A stretch of 64,000 nucleotides of DNA from Tetracladium setigerum (Eukaryota > Ascomycota > Leotiomycetes > Helotiales). The translations under genes were made by a program, and so were the position numbers. Positions 22,268 through 33,643 of the stretch are shown here, piece by piece. Where the stretch lies: contig PZJY01000003.1 of the NCBI GenBank assembly GCA_031472005.1, forward strand, positions 2,852,001 to 2,916,000, written 5' to 3'. Every line of letters begins with the position of its first letter. Position 1 is the first letter of the stretch. Under the pieces are notes generated by a model. The model made no database searches. It was not told the DNA's origin and worked only from the letters and a program-made list of their open reading frames with translations.

Positions 22268-25200
22268 CTATAAACCTCCAACCCACTCTTTCCGGGCTGG
22301 CATCTTAGCTCTTCTTTCCCGGTTTTCTGGGCTGTCCACCCAAAATTCACATTGCTCAAGACCTGCACTTGGATGGTCTTTCACATAATCACTTCTGAGT
22401 GCAATGGCCTCCGTTTCCCACTCCTTTATCCTGGTAGTGAATGCCGACATTGCCATTGCATACTCTGTCTTCTCAGTTTCGGCTCTGTCAAGGTATGGTT
22501 TCTTTTCCTCTTCGGAAGCATCATTCCACATCTTTGTCACCATCTTCTTCACCTCGTTTGAAACCGGCTTGCCTTTACCAGGTCTTCTTCCTTCCTCGCA
22601 ACGACGCTTGGCTTCATCCCATTTCTCCTTGCTGTAGATCCTGTAAGGGTTCGCGTGATTGTTCACTGGACGCATGGGTCGCTCGCCGATCCTACCAGAG
22701 ATGAAGCTGTAGATTTCATTATCATATGCCTCGAGTCGAGCTTGCTTTGGATCAACATTTCTGAGGTCTGCCTCTGACTCTGCCTTGCGCTTTGCATTCG
22801 AGTCTTTGATAGGGATAAGTGGTACTGGGATATGGATCGGTCCGATCATAGCCTCGAGTACCTCTGACGCTACTCGCAAACCCGAAATGTAGGCCCCATG
22901 TACAGTAGCTGGATGTGTACCACAAGTATGTTCACCAGCAAAGAAGAGATTGCCAATAGGACGTGCCATATCCTCGTAATCATGGGGTCGGAAGTCTGGT
23001 CCTGTATACGAATAACTACCAGAAGCAAACTTGTCACTACCCCAGCGTGTGACGAGAGCCTCGACTGGTTGAGTTACTTTGTCGCCAAAGACACTCTTGA
23101 GAACGCTTGTAGCTTCCTCGACGAGTTCTCTATCCGGTGTTTTCTCCGTTTGAAATGCTGCCTCTCCAGCCATGAGAGCGAGGAGCGTGGGCACACCGGA
23201 AGTATTGGTGACGTTGAACCACTGGAAGAATCGACCTCGTTGGGGAAAGTATTCAGATTGTTCAAGGCTGAAACGATTAGTAGGTGTGCGGAGTGTACCA
23301 AATATGTCTCGACTTTGGTCCCAGAAAGCCTCCTTGTAGACGAGCACAACCTTGTTGAGAATCCCGAAGCCGATCCGAGATATCGCACCCGACTTCCAAT
23401 CAGGCAGGGAAGGCTCGAAAAGGTTGGTCTTGTTTTCAGGCTGCTTCAAGACTCCCAGTGGAATTGTTGAAACAACGTAGTCGGCTTCGATTGTTTGCCC
23501 ATCTTCGCATTCGATCTTCGAACGGCTGGTATTGTCGGGACTGTACACAATCTTCTTAACGTTACTCTTTCTCCGCACGTTGAGAGGCTGAGGGCAATTC
23601 AGGAGCCCTCTTGGAACTTGCTGATAGCCTCCGGTAACCATTGTGTGCTTGCCTTCCCACTCGTTGCCGGCATCCAAATCCCAGCCCCCGAGACTTAGTC
23701 GATTGCAGGTGATGGCATTGCTGTACTCCAAGTTTGCGACGTGCCAGTTGATCAGCCGCAGATCAAGCGGCGTGAAGTCGACGATTCTTGTGTACTGACG
23801 AATGGCTTCATCAAACACGGACCCCAATGTGGCATATTTGGTTTTCACGGCATTCTCCAGGTCTAGATCACTCTCGATGCCGACGCCGGGTCGCAAAAGC
23901 CATCCGATCTCTTTCGCCTTGAATGCTGCGGTGTGCACAGCAGGTATTCCGGGTTCAAGATGCGCTCGTCCGGTCAACCTATCCGAAGACACTGGTATTA
24001 ATTGTAACTCTGCAGAGGGCGATTTTCGTTGCGGCTTGGGTTCTTTAAGCGGCAGGTCCTCTTCAGCTTTTATGCTTCTATGTCCATCTCCACTAATATC
24101 ACGGCCGGCGTCTAGACAGTCCTTGTCTCCATCCACTGGTGTGGGCAAAGGGATCTTGAATTTGTATTCGCTCACACGATCGAGGATGTAGTTGAACAGC
24201 TGTTCAGCGTACTGATCTCGGTTGTTGTCAACTGCTTTCCCAGTCGAGTCATAAATGGTTGTTTCTGCTTTCAATGCATGGTATGGTAGCGCCAACTGTC
24301 CCCGGACAATGATATTCAGAGGATTCCCACGATCAAAACCAGTGATGATCATGCCACCCATCTCCGCTGTATGCCGACTTCCGTAGCTGAGGGTGGGATA
24401 GGCAGGCTTCGAATTGAGGGCTCGTGAATAAACTCTTCCACCCACTCGGTCTCTGCCTTCCAGCAAGATGACCTGTGGAGGATCCTCTCCCATCTCTCGA
24501 AAACGGTCGGAAAACTGAGTGCACAAGCCCTCAAGTTGTCTCGCAGCACCCAAACCAGCCATGCCGGCACCGATAATGGCAACTGTCTTTCGCTTGCGCT
24601 TCAAGGTCTTTTGTTTCTTGACTTCTTGTACTGGCTCTTGCTGTTCCAAACATCCGTAGTTGATGTACCCACGTCGTACCAGCCATTCATGACAGACTCG
24701 AGCAACATCAAACCAACGAGAGTCTTTCGAACAACCAATAGCCTCGTCTCTCGTCACGCCAATTTGAGGATTTCTGGTCCATAATCTCAATATGCCATTG
24801 CGTATATTGAGGTACGTTGTCACTTGTGGGTGACTAATGTGCTCCCGTAGCATTGTATATTCCTCAGCATGTAGGCTATATGGGTTGAGGCGTGACGACT
24901 CTGCTGCGGTAATACACTGTCTAGCATACTCGGAAAGAGGAATGTCGGATGGTATCGAGACCTTGGGCCGGACATCATATTTCTCTCTCCTCCCTGCAGC
25001 ATGTGTAGTCTCCGTCAACGTTGAATCGAAACCCGTCGGAGATGTCCTTTTACTCGATAATGATGACAGAGCGGATGACCCGTCGTCTAAATCTGTTGTC
25101 ATTGATGAGGCCATGGAAGCGCGGACGCTTTCGGGTATGAGACGCAGGTTGCTATCCGATGTAAATTTGGCAGGCCGTTGCATTCTGCATAATTTCAATC

Positions 25201-25575
25201 AGTCCACCTTCAATTACATCCCGAAATAGGATACTAAGGTTCATGAATCGATGGATTAAAGCGTGAACTTGGGTGGGTGTTGTCACATAGGCAGGTAAGT
25301 ACTGACCTCTTCTCGTTTAGTAAGATGTCGTCTCCAGCTCTTCCGAGGTGGTCCAGTTTTGAGTATTGATCAGCCGATGTTTCAACAACAATGGTGTGAG
25401 AATCATCTTCAATAAAATCGATCGAATTGTCATATTGATAACTGGGAGAGGTCGCTGTGGATGTCTCTCGGGGACGGGAAGTGTCAAATATTGATAGGGT
25501 TGAATCCAACTCTTGCATCCCCATTAAATTGAGGTCGTCATGTTGTGACATTGGATTTTCCATCGTCGTCGCCAT
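22268..25575 (-). CDS. LSD1-type histone lysine demethylase, SWIRM + amine oxidase + HMG box
   Basis: Two exons, 25575-25307 and 25184-22268, encode 1061 aa. The 121-bp intron has a GTCAGT donor and CAG acceptor. Residues 1-160 are polar. A SWIRM domain follows at about 165-280 (PLSEYARQCITAAE ... VCHEWLVRRGYINYGCL). The FAD-binding motif IGAGMAGLGAARQLE is near 295. The amine oxidase core runs to about 860, with NKVVLVYKEAFW, which keeps the lysine that contacts FAD in human LSD1, and FAGEHTCGTHPATVHGA near its end. An HMG box follows at about 930-1010 (NPYRIYSKEKWDEAKRRCEEG), as in fission yeast Lsd1/Lsd2. The enzyme removes methyl groups from mono- or dimethyl-lysine on histone H3 by flavin oxidation in the nucleus. 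The reading frame is uninterrupted over 2.9 kb. Confidence 0.92.
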
Positions 25576-26246
25576 TTTTGAGGTCCTTGAGTAAGTGTGG
25601 ATAATGATGAATGTACCAATATGTGATTGTGAAAGATGTCGTGGGGTCGGCCTCGCTGGAGTTCCGTACAGACCCCCCTTCCAGATCTTATATCGATATC
25701 CCTCGTCCACAACCCAACCACCGACGTATCATCGAATTGCGCAACTGCCTGGACTTTGATGAGCTACTTAGTCCCATTAGCGACCTTTCAACCGACTTGA
25801 TACTGTTATGTATCACCACGTGGAGATCGGCTCACCTCTGGCAAATGACTACTCCTCAGATATCTGTATATCCCACTCCCGCTCTTATGTGACTTCACTA
25901 TGTATGTCGCTTCCGATGGAGATCTCTCTGGGAGGCTTCGCGAAACGAGAGGAGTATGTTGAGTGTGTCGAGTCGTATGATGTGAACATAGAGGACTTCT
26001 CAGATCCGACCAAATTGAGCGAAGAATGCCCAAGCGGAAGATCACGTGGAACGACTAGATTGGCATCGGAAATGCTTCTTTGGACTACGTGCCTCATCGA
26101 GATCCAGTATTTCAATCAATGTTCAAGTGTGCACACATTTCACTGGTCTCTACTATACTCATTCAGAGGATTCCTCAGTTTCAATGTAGTATTTTCATTA
26201 TCATTAGAGTATTTTATAGTCCACAATGACTGTAGGTTTGCTAGAA
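25576..26246. promoter_or_regulatory. Upstream region of the LSD1-type gene with two E-boxes
   Basis: The region lies between LSD1 (start 25575, leftward) and the 3' end of VPS33. It carries two CACGTG boxes, at 25817-25822 (within CCACGTGG) and 26043-26048. Such boxes are bound by bHLH factors in fungi. Whether they are used here is inference. No gene is seen. Confidence 0.4.
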
Positions 26247-28051
26247 CTATGAAGGTGTTGCTTGCGCAACCTTTCCGCCAAGCTGACTCGGCTCAATTGC
26301 CACACCCATTATCTTATTCCCACTTATGATGGAGGTTGTGCAGATGATGATTTGTTTCCGAGCTGAAGTTAAGTTAGCAGACGAACCCAAAAGATGGTAA
26401 TGAAGTAAACACACCTTCTTCTTGCTTCGCGATGAATCGCAGAGCGGCAATCTCAGTGAAAGTGATCCCGCCCAAGAATACAACGAAGACGGTCTTCTTC
26501 TCTCCACTTCCAGTGAGCAAAGCTCGTGCCTTGACCGCTTTGTCTTCTCCTGTTTGTAGCTCATCAAATGTTTGTCCTCGTGCATGCTTCACTATCTCAT
26601 CGAATCCGCGCCAACCTTGCGGGGCCCCTCCGCTTGCCACATTCGCAGCAGTATTCGCATTTCCTCCTCGTGTTATCGAAGTTATGTACTGTTTCTGCAG
26701 TATGCATTGAACCAAGCGCACAGAGAGGGGGGCATATCCGCTGTACACATACGCGATATCGTTCGGATCGTGTTCGTTCACTTCGTCGACGATGAGGCGC
26801 AAAGCTTTGCGCAAGTACGTATAATTAGTCTTCGCTCCAGTATTGGAACCAGCTCCGCCCAAAGGAATCATCATCGCCGTCGGCGAAGCTCGGGATAGAA
26901 GAAGCTGAAGTTTCTCGAGGGCATCTAGAGTAAGTATGTGCTGGTACCCATATGCTTGAAGGATCATCTTCTTGAAAGTCTCCAATTCTCGAGGTTTGAT
27001 ACCGCCCGATATGCATGATTCCAGGCATAGAACCCTCAGAACTTCTGTTATGGGAGCGTCGCGTGAGATAAGTTCTTCGATAGAATCATGTTGTGACGAT
27101 GGATCTGCGCCTGCTGCGAGATTTTGTTGAACCTCAAGCAACCTACTGAACTGATCCGATCGAGTATGCTTCATAATTTCTTCGGTCAAGGATGTGTGTA
27201 TCTTCAAACTTTGCTGTTCCGCTTGATATCCAGGCAATTTGTTCACGAAATCTCTCAATTCTGCGGTTGTTTTGTTGCCATGTCTACCATCATAATCAGT
27301 CTTAAGCCTCCTTGCAACCTTGTTGAGTAGACTGCCAACAATAGCAAAATTCGTGTCTCGTAATTGATCGTACAGCTTATCCGATGAATCCAATAAAATC
27401 TTGCGTTTCTTCGCTGCTGGTGCTGGTGCTCCTCCTACGGCTTTGGAAGCTCCTGGTGCTTGAGGAGCAGCCCCTACAATGGACGAGTCGACATCTGCCT
27501 GATTGTTTTGAATTCCCACTACCTCATCAATCAAGCCCTCGTAGGTCAACTGTGTCAGGAGTGGCGTGGCGTAATCAACCTCGCGATCGATGACGATAAG
27601 GCTTTCAATGGTGTTGCTCGGGGTCATGCCCAATTTGTTGCTCTCGGAGGTATCCTCTCCAGCCACAGCCTCCTGTCGCATTCGTCCCAGCAAGTCTGCA
27701 AGTCTCTTCGCATTGTCGCCCTTGCCGGTGATTCGAGGGTAGAGGCCATGCTTCTGCTGAATGAGCATCAGAGCACGTGCCATTAGATAGGTCGGTGTGG
27801 GGTCCTTTCGCAAGTATAAATCCGCAAAGGAATCTTCCAATTCAAGAGATAGAATGTCTTTCTCGAGGGGAAGGAAGTAGAGAGGGAGCTCTGCAATGCT
27901 GGTATCGCCCAGTACGCCAGCTTCTTCCAAAATCTTTTCGGACACCAATGTCCGTCGTGGGACCCAAAATATGGAAAATTCGTGTCCGGTTTGGCTTTCC
28001 CGTTGCAAACGTTTTATATGGTCTGAAATCGTCAGCACAGGCGAGTGCCAT

Positions 28052-28089
<38 letters not shown>

Positions 28090-28535
28090 AGTCTGACTTT
28101 CAGACAAGACGAACAGAAAACTGGATGCTTTACTCAGACCTTCCACATAGTTTTCAAATCGCAGGAAGCTTACAAGACAGCATGGAAGAAATCACATACC
28201 CGCAATTGACTGCGACTGCCTTGCAGACTCTCCCCGAGCAATGAAGACAACATTGCGCTGGCTCACATCCGCATTCCCGTTCTCTAGGAAGAACACCTTG
28301 TCCACCCCATAGTCTTGAAGGGTTGAGAACTTGACGAACAGACCAATCGGCCCTGCCAAACTCTTCTCAAGAACCAGATTCTTCTTTCCCCGGACCTGTG
28401 TGCGGCGGTCAGTGGGTGCCTTGCACAGGTCAATCGGAGCTGGTAGTCCTTACTTACGCCCTCAAGTAAGTACAGCAGATCCTTCCGGGCCTTGTCTTTA
28501 ATCTGGTCGGTATCGAAACCAGCAAGAGGAGCCAT
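26247..28535 (-). CDS. VPS33: Vacuolar protein sorting protein 33 (Sec1/Munc18 family)
   Basis: Four exons, 28535-28458, 28395-28200, 28022-26415 and 26362-26247, encode 665 aa, close to yeast Vps33 (691 aa). The N-terminus (MAPLAGFDTDQIKDKARKDL) leads to GKKNLVLEKSLAGPIGLFVK and FVFFLENGNADV-like Sec1 sequence. ESLIVIDREVDYATPLLTQLTYEGLIDE is the family signature, split here as ESLIVIDREVDYATPLL and LTYEGLIDE. An Ala/Pro/Gly insert lies near residue 290. Vps33 is the SNARE-binding subunit of the HOPS and CORVET tethering complexes and drives fusion at the vacuole and endosome. Intron 2 (28199-28023) carries a (AG)17 run. The gene is divergent from HisRS with 306 bp between the start codons. 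All exon phases agree. Confidence 0.92.
28053..28086. repeat. (AG)17 microsatellite inside VPS33 intron 2
   Basis: Thirty-four bases of uninterrupted AG on the plus strand, hence CT on the VPS33 sense strand, upstream of the mapped acceptor at 28023. Confidence 0.95.
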
Positions 28536-28841
28536 CGTAGGATGAGCTCTGCATGCGGGCAGAATAGAAAATGTGTGGGGGAGTGGTGGAATTGGAAGAA
28601 AGAGTAACGAAGCTCTTCATAGCTCACAGGCAGGGACCGACCACCTTCACACTCAGAACCCCCGACCGCCAAGCGAAACGTCACCCCCAAAACTCCTCAA
28701 AGATCCAGAAGTTGCAGTGCTGTGCAGCCTTGCCCGCATCAACTCCCACCATCCAGCCAACCAATGACTCAGAAATTCACGATTCTTCGACAAAAAAGAC
28801 CAGCCTCACCTGCCCACTTTCTCACTTTCCCACCATCTTGA
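28536..28841. promoter_or_regulatory. Compact bidirectional promoter, VPS33 / HisRS
   Basis: Only 306 bp separate the VPS33 start codon (minus) from the first HisRS start codon (plus), so both promoters and both leaders must overlap here. The segment just before the HisRS start is C/T-rich (TCACTTTCCCACC), as in many fungal leaders. Confidence 0.5.
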
Positions 28842-31043
28842 ATGAAGACTCTTCAAGCAACACTCCTCCGATCTGCGAGATCCTCACGACTTTTACGACC
28901 CTCGAATTGTACATTTCTGCGACCATTGTGGGCAGCACATCTCATAAATCGGCGAAATATCTCGGAAACCAGGCGAAGGAGGGACCAAGACGACGACGAT
29001 AAGATGGCTCCCAAAGGCCTTAAATATGAGTTGAAGGTTCCCAAGGGAACAAAGGATTGTAAGCCAGTGCTTTGCGACCAGAATGCTAGTTCTTGCGCTC
29101 ACATTGAACAGGGGGCGGATCAGATATGGTGCTTCGCGACAAAATCTTCGAGACAATCACTACCGCCTTCAAACGCCACGGAGCAGTCACAATCGATACA
29201 CCGGTGTTCGAACTGCGCGAGATTCTCACTGGAAAATATGGAGAGGACAGCAAACTCATTTACGATCTCGCCGACCAGGGTGGTGAACTCTGCTCACTGC
29301 GATATGACCTGACGGTCCCATTTGCAAGATGGCTTGCCATGAATCAACACATCACAAGTATCAAGCGCTACCACATCGCAAAAGTCTACCGGAGAGATCA
29401 ACCGGCTATGGCCAAGGGGCGCATGAGGGAGTTCTACCAGTGCGATTTCGACATTGCGGGAACGTACGACTCGATGTTGCCAGATGCGGAAGTGGTACGA
29501 ATTACCACGGAAGTCTTTGAGGGTTTGGGATGGAAGGGACGATACACAATTAAACTAAACCACCGGAAGATTCTGGATGGTATTTTCGCGGTCTGTGGAG
29601 TACCAGAAGACAAGACTCGAACCATTTCCTCGGCCGTGGACAAGTTGGATAAGGCGCCCTGGGCAGATGTACGGAAGGAAATGGTCGAGGAGAAGGGTTT
29701 GGATGAGGAGGTGGCAGATAGGATCGGCGAGTGGGTGGTTCACAAGGGCCAGAGGGATCTCCTGGAAAGGCTCAAGGCGGACGAGAAGATGATGGCCAAC
29801 GAAAAGATGAAGAGCGGTTTGGAGGAGATGGAACTTCTATTCACGTACCTCGAGGCATTTAACGCGCTGGAAAACGTCTCCTTCGATTTGAGCTTAGCAC
29901 GTGGTCTGGACTACTATACCGGTGTCATTTACGAAGTGGTCACAGAAGGATCAGCACCTTCGTCTGCGCCTGCAGCAGCAGCACCTCCTGCCAAATCCTC
30001 AAGAAAGGGCAAAAGCGCAGAGGCAGATGAAGACAGATCCGCAGATCCTAGCGTTGGCGTAGGAAGTGTAGCAGCAGGTGGAAGATATGACGGCCTCGTA
30101 GGAATGTTCACAGGCAAGAAGCAAATCCCCTGTGTCGGCATCTCCTTTGGAGTAGACAGAATCTTCTCCATCACCAAAGCACGAATGGAAGCCGATGCCA
30201 ACGCAGAACAAGTCCGAAACAGCGAGGTCGATGTCTACGTCATGGCGCTTGGTGGTAAAGGATTCACCGGTCTCTTGACAGAGAGAATGTCCATCTGCGC
30301 TAAATTGTGGGAAGCCGGTATCAAGGTCAGTACATCGTCCCCTATTTATCTCTTTCTAATATACCTAATGTACTTTTACTTCAAAAAACTCTCGCTAACC
30401 AGAAAAAATACCACAGGCCGAATTCCAATACAAAGTCAAGCCCAAATTCCAAACCCAATTCCAAAAAGTCGATGATTCCAAGATCCCTCTCTCGGTTATT
30501 CTTGGCGAGGACGAAGTCGCTCAGGGCAAGATCAAGATCAAGGAGAACGGGTTGCGCCTCGGTCACCCAGAGAAAGAAGGCGTTCTCATCAACCTTGAGG
30601 ACCTTGTCTTCGAGGTCCGCAAGAGGATTGAGAGGAAGGCGAATCTGGAGGCTAATTTTCTTCAAGCGGATGGGTTGAAGGTCGTTGGTGGGATTAAGAG
30701 TGATGGGAGTGAGAAGATTGAGAAGCTGACGGAGGATTCCTCTTCTGCTGCTACTGCCGTTGAAGAAATTGCTAAAGTTGACGCACCGGTCGTCACGAAA
30801 GAGGTTACGGCCGAGGACAAGGAGAAGGAGAATAAGCCTGTTGTGGATGAGGTGCCTAAAGAAGTTTCAAAACCGGCTGTAGTAGTGGATGAGTCGTCGG
30901 CGGTGCTTGAGAAACCAGCGGTCGTTGAGCCGGAGGTTGAGATCCCTGTTGTATCGGAGTCGTCGAAGACGGGAGATGAGAAGGTGAAGCCAACGGAAGA
31001 GGAGGAGGCGAAGAAGGATTCTGCGGTTGCTCCTAAGCCATAG
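28842..31043 (+). CDS. HTS1: Histidyl-tRNA synthetase, mitochondrial and cytosolic forms
   Basis: Three exons, 28842-29058, 29112-30325 and 30417-31043, give 685 aa. The first ATG opens a basic, Arg/Ser/Leu-rich presequence (MKTLQATLLRSARSSRLLRP) that looks mitochondrial. A second in-frame ATG at 29004 starts MAPKGLKYELKVPKGTKD, a typical cytosolic start, so one gene can serve both compartments as yeast HTS1 does. Class II motifs are present: motif 1 near TIDTPVFELREIL, motif 2 YRRDQPAMAKGRMREFYQCD, the histidine loop LARGLDYYTGVIYE and motif 3 GISFGVDRIF. A 40-residue Ala/Ser/Lys insert precedes GGRYDGLVGMF. After the anticodon-binding domain comes an acidic, Val/Lys/Glu/Pro-rich tail of about 135 residues. 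Intron 2 has a GCTAACC branch site at about 30404. The protein charges tRNA-His. Confidence 0.93.
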
Positions 31044-31702
31044 GTAGGTGGCTTTTAAGAGGGGTTTTGGTATGGCAAAATAAAAATCCCAGGTACTGTA
31101 CCTAGGTAGTAGAAAGAAGAAGCAAGCAAGCATTAAATGGCGCAAATAGTTAGAAAAAATAAGAAAGATCAGAAAAAGAAAGAAGGAAAGAAGGTTTCTT
31201 TGTAAGCTGGCTTGACCGTCTGTAACGTTTTGTAGATTTTGTTTTGTTTTTTTATTGCTGGTTTGAATTTGCTCGCTGTAGTACCTAGGTCCTATATCTC
31301 TCTACCAAGAACGCCCACGCTTTGAATAATGCTTACTTTAATATACCTAGGTACCGAATTCCGTTCCATGCCACTGCTTCGCTCCGGACGTAAATTGATC
31401 CATCATTCCATAGCTCATGGTTGAAACCTTCATTGGCCAATGTCTCTCTGATGGTCAAATGAGAGTGAAGAATATCATCGTTACCTCTTTCTTCCAGAAG
31501 TTTTCGTCACTGTCCTACTGTACCTCCATCCACATACACAGTTGCGTTCTTGCACCGGTCTTGCTCCCTCGCTCATACACGCTCTACAGATGCTCCATTC
31601 CCCATACTTCCATCCATCCATCCATCTATTCTCCCCATCCCATCCCATCCCTACCCACTCCAACCCAACCCATCCCCAGCAAACAAACCCCCCTTTCAAA
31701 CC
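31044..31702. other. Convergent intergenic region
   Basis: This lies between the 3' ends of HisRS and the E2 gene. Two perfect TACCTAGGTA palindromes are at 31099-31108 and 31344-31353, and a near copy is at 31282. A CCAT-repeat run is near 31605-31625. No gene is seen. Confidence 0.5.
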
Positions 31703-32384
31703 TCAAACCGTATTATCATGATAAAAAAAATCAATATCCCTCGGCCTCCTCCTATTCGTCGCGACAAACTGCGCATCCCCCTCTGGTCTCTCATTCACGG
31801 TATTACTGGTCAACATACTCTGCAGACTCATACAAATGCTCTCGACGTTTTGGACAGGCGACCAGCCTTGTGAGCCGAGGAGGTCGAGACAGATGATGCC
31901 GTTGCTGTAGATGTGGGGGTGCATGGGGATTTTGCGGTCGGGGGTTGTGAGGTGGAGGAAGGTTACTTCAGGGGGTTCTGTTGGGGGGGAGGGGGAGAGG
32001 AGTTAGTATTCGGGTTTTTGGGTTGGGAGTTAAGGTTTTGGGAGGTAATAAGAAGGGGGAAGGGGGAAAAGCAAGGGAGGAAGGGGAGGAGGTACCAATT
32101 GGATATTGCGGACTGAAAACGAGTTTGAGACGATACTTTTGGTTTTGATATAATGGGTTTGTGTCGAGGACTTGGATATCGAGAAGCCATTCTTGAAAGC
32201 CTTCTGCCGACACGAGCGTGATGCCTGGAGGCAGGTTGCCGTGGATCTGGTGGGGGGGAGTTAGCCAGCCGTGTTGGTTTTTCTTTGAAGAGAGAATGGT
32301 GGATGGGTTTGCGCGTAGGGACTGTAGAGGAAATAATACCTTTTGGAGCTCTTTTCCTAACCGCTTGGTTGCGAAGCCGGACAT
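31703..32384 (-). CDS. Ubiquitin-conjugating enzyme E2, UBE2W type
   Basis: Three exons, 32384-32340, 32246-32096 and 31977-31703, encode 156 aa. The protein starts MSGFATKRLGKELQK and continues LPPGITLVSAEGFQEWLLDI. It has the HPHIYSNG segment followed by IICLDLL, with catalytic Cys at residue 95, then WSPVQNVESICMSLQSML and a C-terminus ending FFYHDNTV. The order and the YHD near the end match human UBE2W, which ubiquitinates protein N-termini, more than classical UBC4/5 enzymes. The first intron (32339-32247, GTATTA..CACCAG, branch GGCTAAC) is 93 bp, a multiple of three with no stop. Retention would give a 31-residue insertion between QK and IHGN. It probably acts in the cytosol and nucleus with an unknown E3. 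Confidence 0.88.
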
Positions 32385-33643
32385 TTTGGATAGGTGTGGT
32401 GGCCAGAGCAAGGAAGGTGGTTATTTTGCACGTAGCAAGGGAGTGTCTGTGTGAGAGTGTGAGAGAGACGGTGGGTTGTGCTTGAGTGAGTTCTCTTTCG
32501 CGGTGCGTTAGAGAGAACTGTATATTCTTTTTGAATATAGGGGTGGTCGAGTTGTCGTTGTCGGTGGTGGTGACGAGGGCAGTCTGTCTCTCCAGAGAAA
32601 GTATCGCAAGTCAGGCACAGCTTGTGATGTTGGTCGTGGTCGTGTCAGTCGGTGGTGGGGGAGGAGGCTCTTATCGATAACCTTTGAGCCTGGGGAAGGG
32701 GACCAGACCAGACCAGACCAGGCTAAAAAGAAGGAGAAGAAGAAGAAAAAGAAGAAAAGTCGGTACTACATGCAAGTTTGGTTCCTTGTCACTTATTGCA
32801 TCTATTGCATTTACTCCCTTGTTTATCTGAGGCTCTGAAAGGACTCGATCGGAATAGGTAATAGAAATATAACTCGGGCGCATATTGAGCATTGGCAGGC
32901 TCAAGCTCTTTGCTCGGTGAGAGCGGCAGACGGCACAGCTGCATTAGAATAGAATCATCGGCTGTGGCGCGGTCATGGGAAACAAGATTGGAAAAAGGAT
33001 GAAACAATGTATTTACATCTACAGTAATAAGTACTCATCTTCTGTTTCTCTCTCTGTCCATCTTCTCATCCATCTATCTATTCTCAGCTTCACTGTTGGT
33101 GTTTGTTGTTATTCTTGCTGTCGTTGTGAATACCTAAGGTACCAAGGACTTCTTCCTTACCCTTATCCCTCCCCCGTACCTGTCAGCTTCTCTTCAATGC
33201 CCCAGCCCTACGCATTCAGCCCCTCCAAACCATTCCAAACTCATCACATTTCAGCTCCTTCGTTCTGCTCCTACAAAAGTCACGACTGACGGCACAGACG
33301 AGCGAAAGTCGCGATCGATCTCCAAATCTCCCTCTCCATACCCGGGAAACAAATTCTCAACAGACACAACTCCCTCTCTCCCCCCTTCCATCTCGACAAT
33401 CCGAATCGGTAGCCACGATGAGTTGTGAGTTGACCCCTCGTTTCCCCGCCATGGAGATGGCATGAGTGAGTGAAATAACGGGCAGGTGCTGGCAAGAGCA
33501 TCATCATCATCGCGAACATGGGAGCAGCAACAACTCTGGAATGGCAAAGGAGCACATTCCTTTTCCAGAGTTTCTCCTACATCTCCAACTAATATTGACT
33601 TACTGCCTCTTATCCTCATCATTGCTTCGTTTCACCACCACAA
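32385..33643. promoter_or_regulatory. Divergent upstream region, E2 and CaMK
   Basis: The E2 gene points left and the kinase points right. A short ACCAG tandem (about 32700-32722) and purine-rich runs are seen. An ATGAGTTGTGAGTTG near 33418 could be a 5' leader exon with a GTGAGT donor. No separate gene is supported. Confidence 0.4.
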
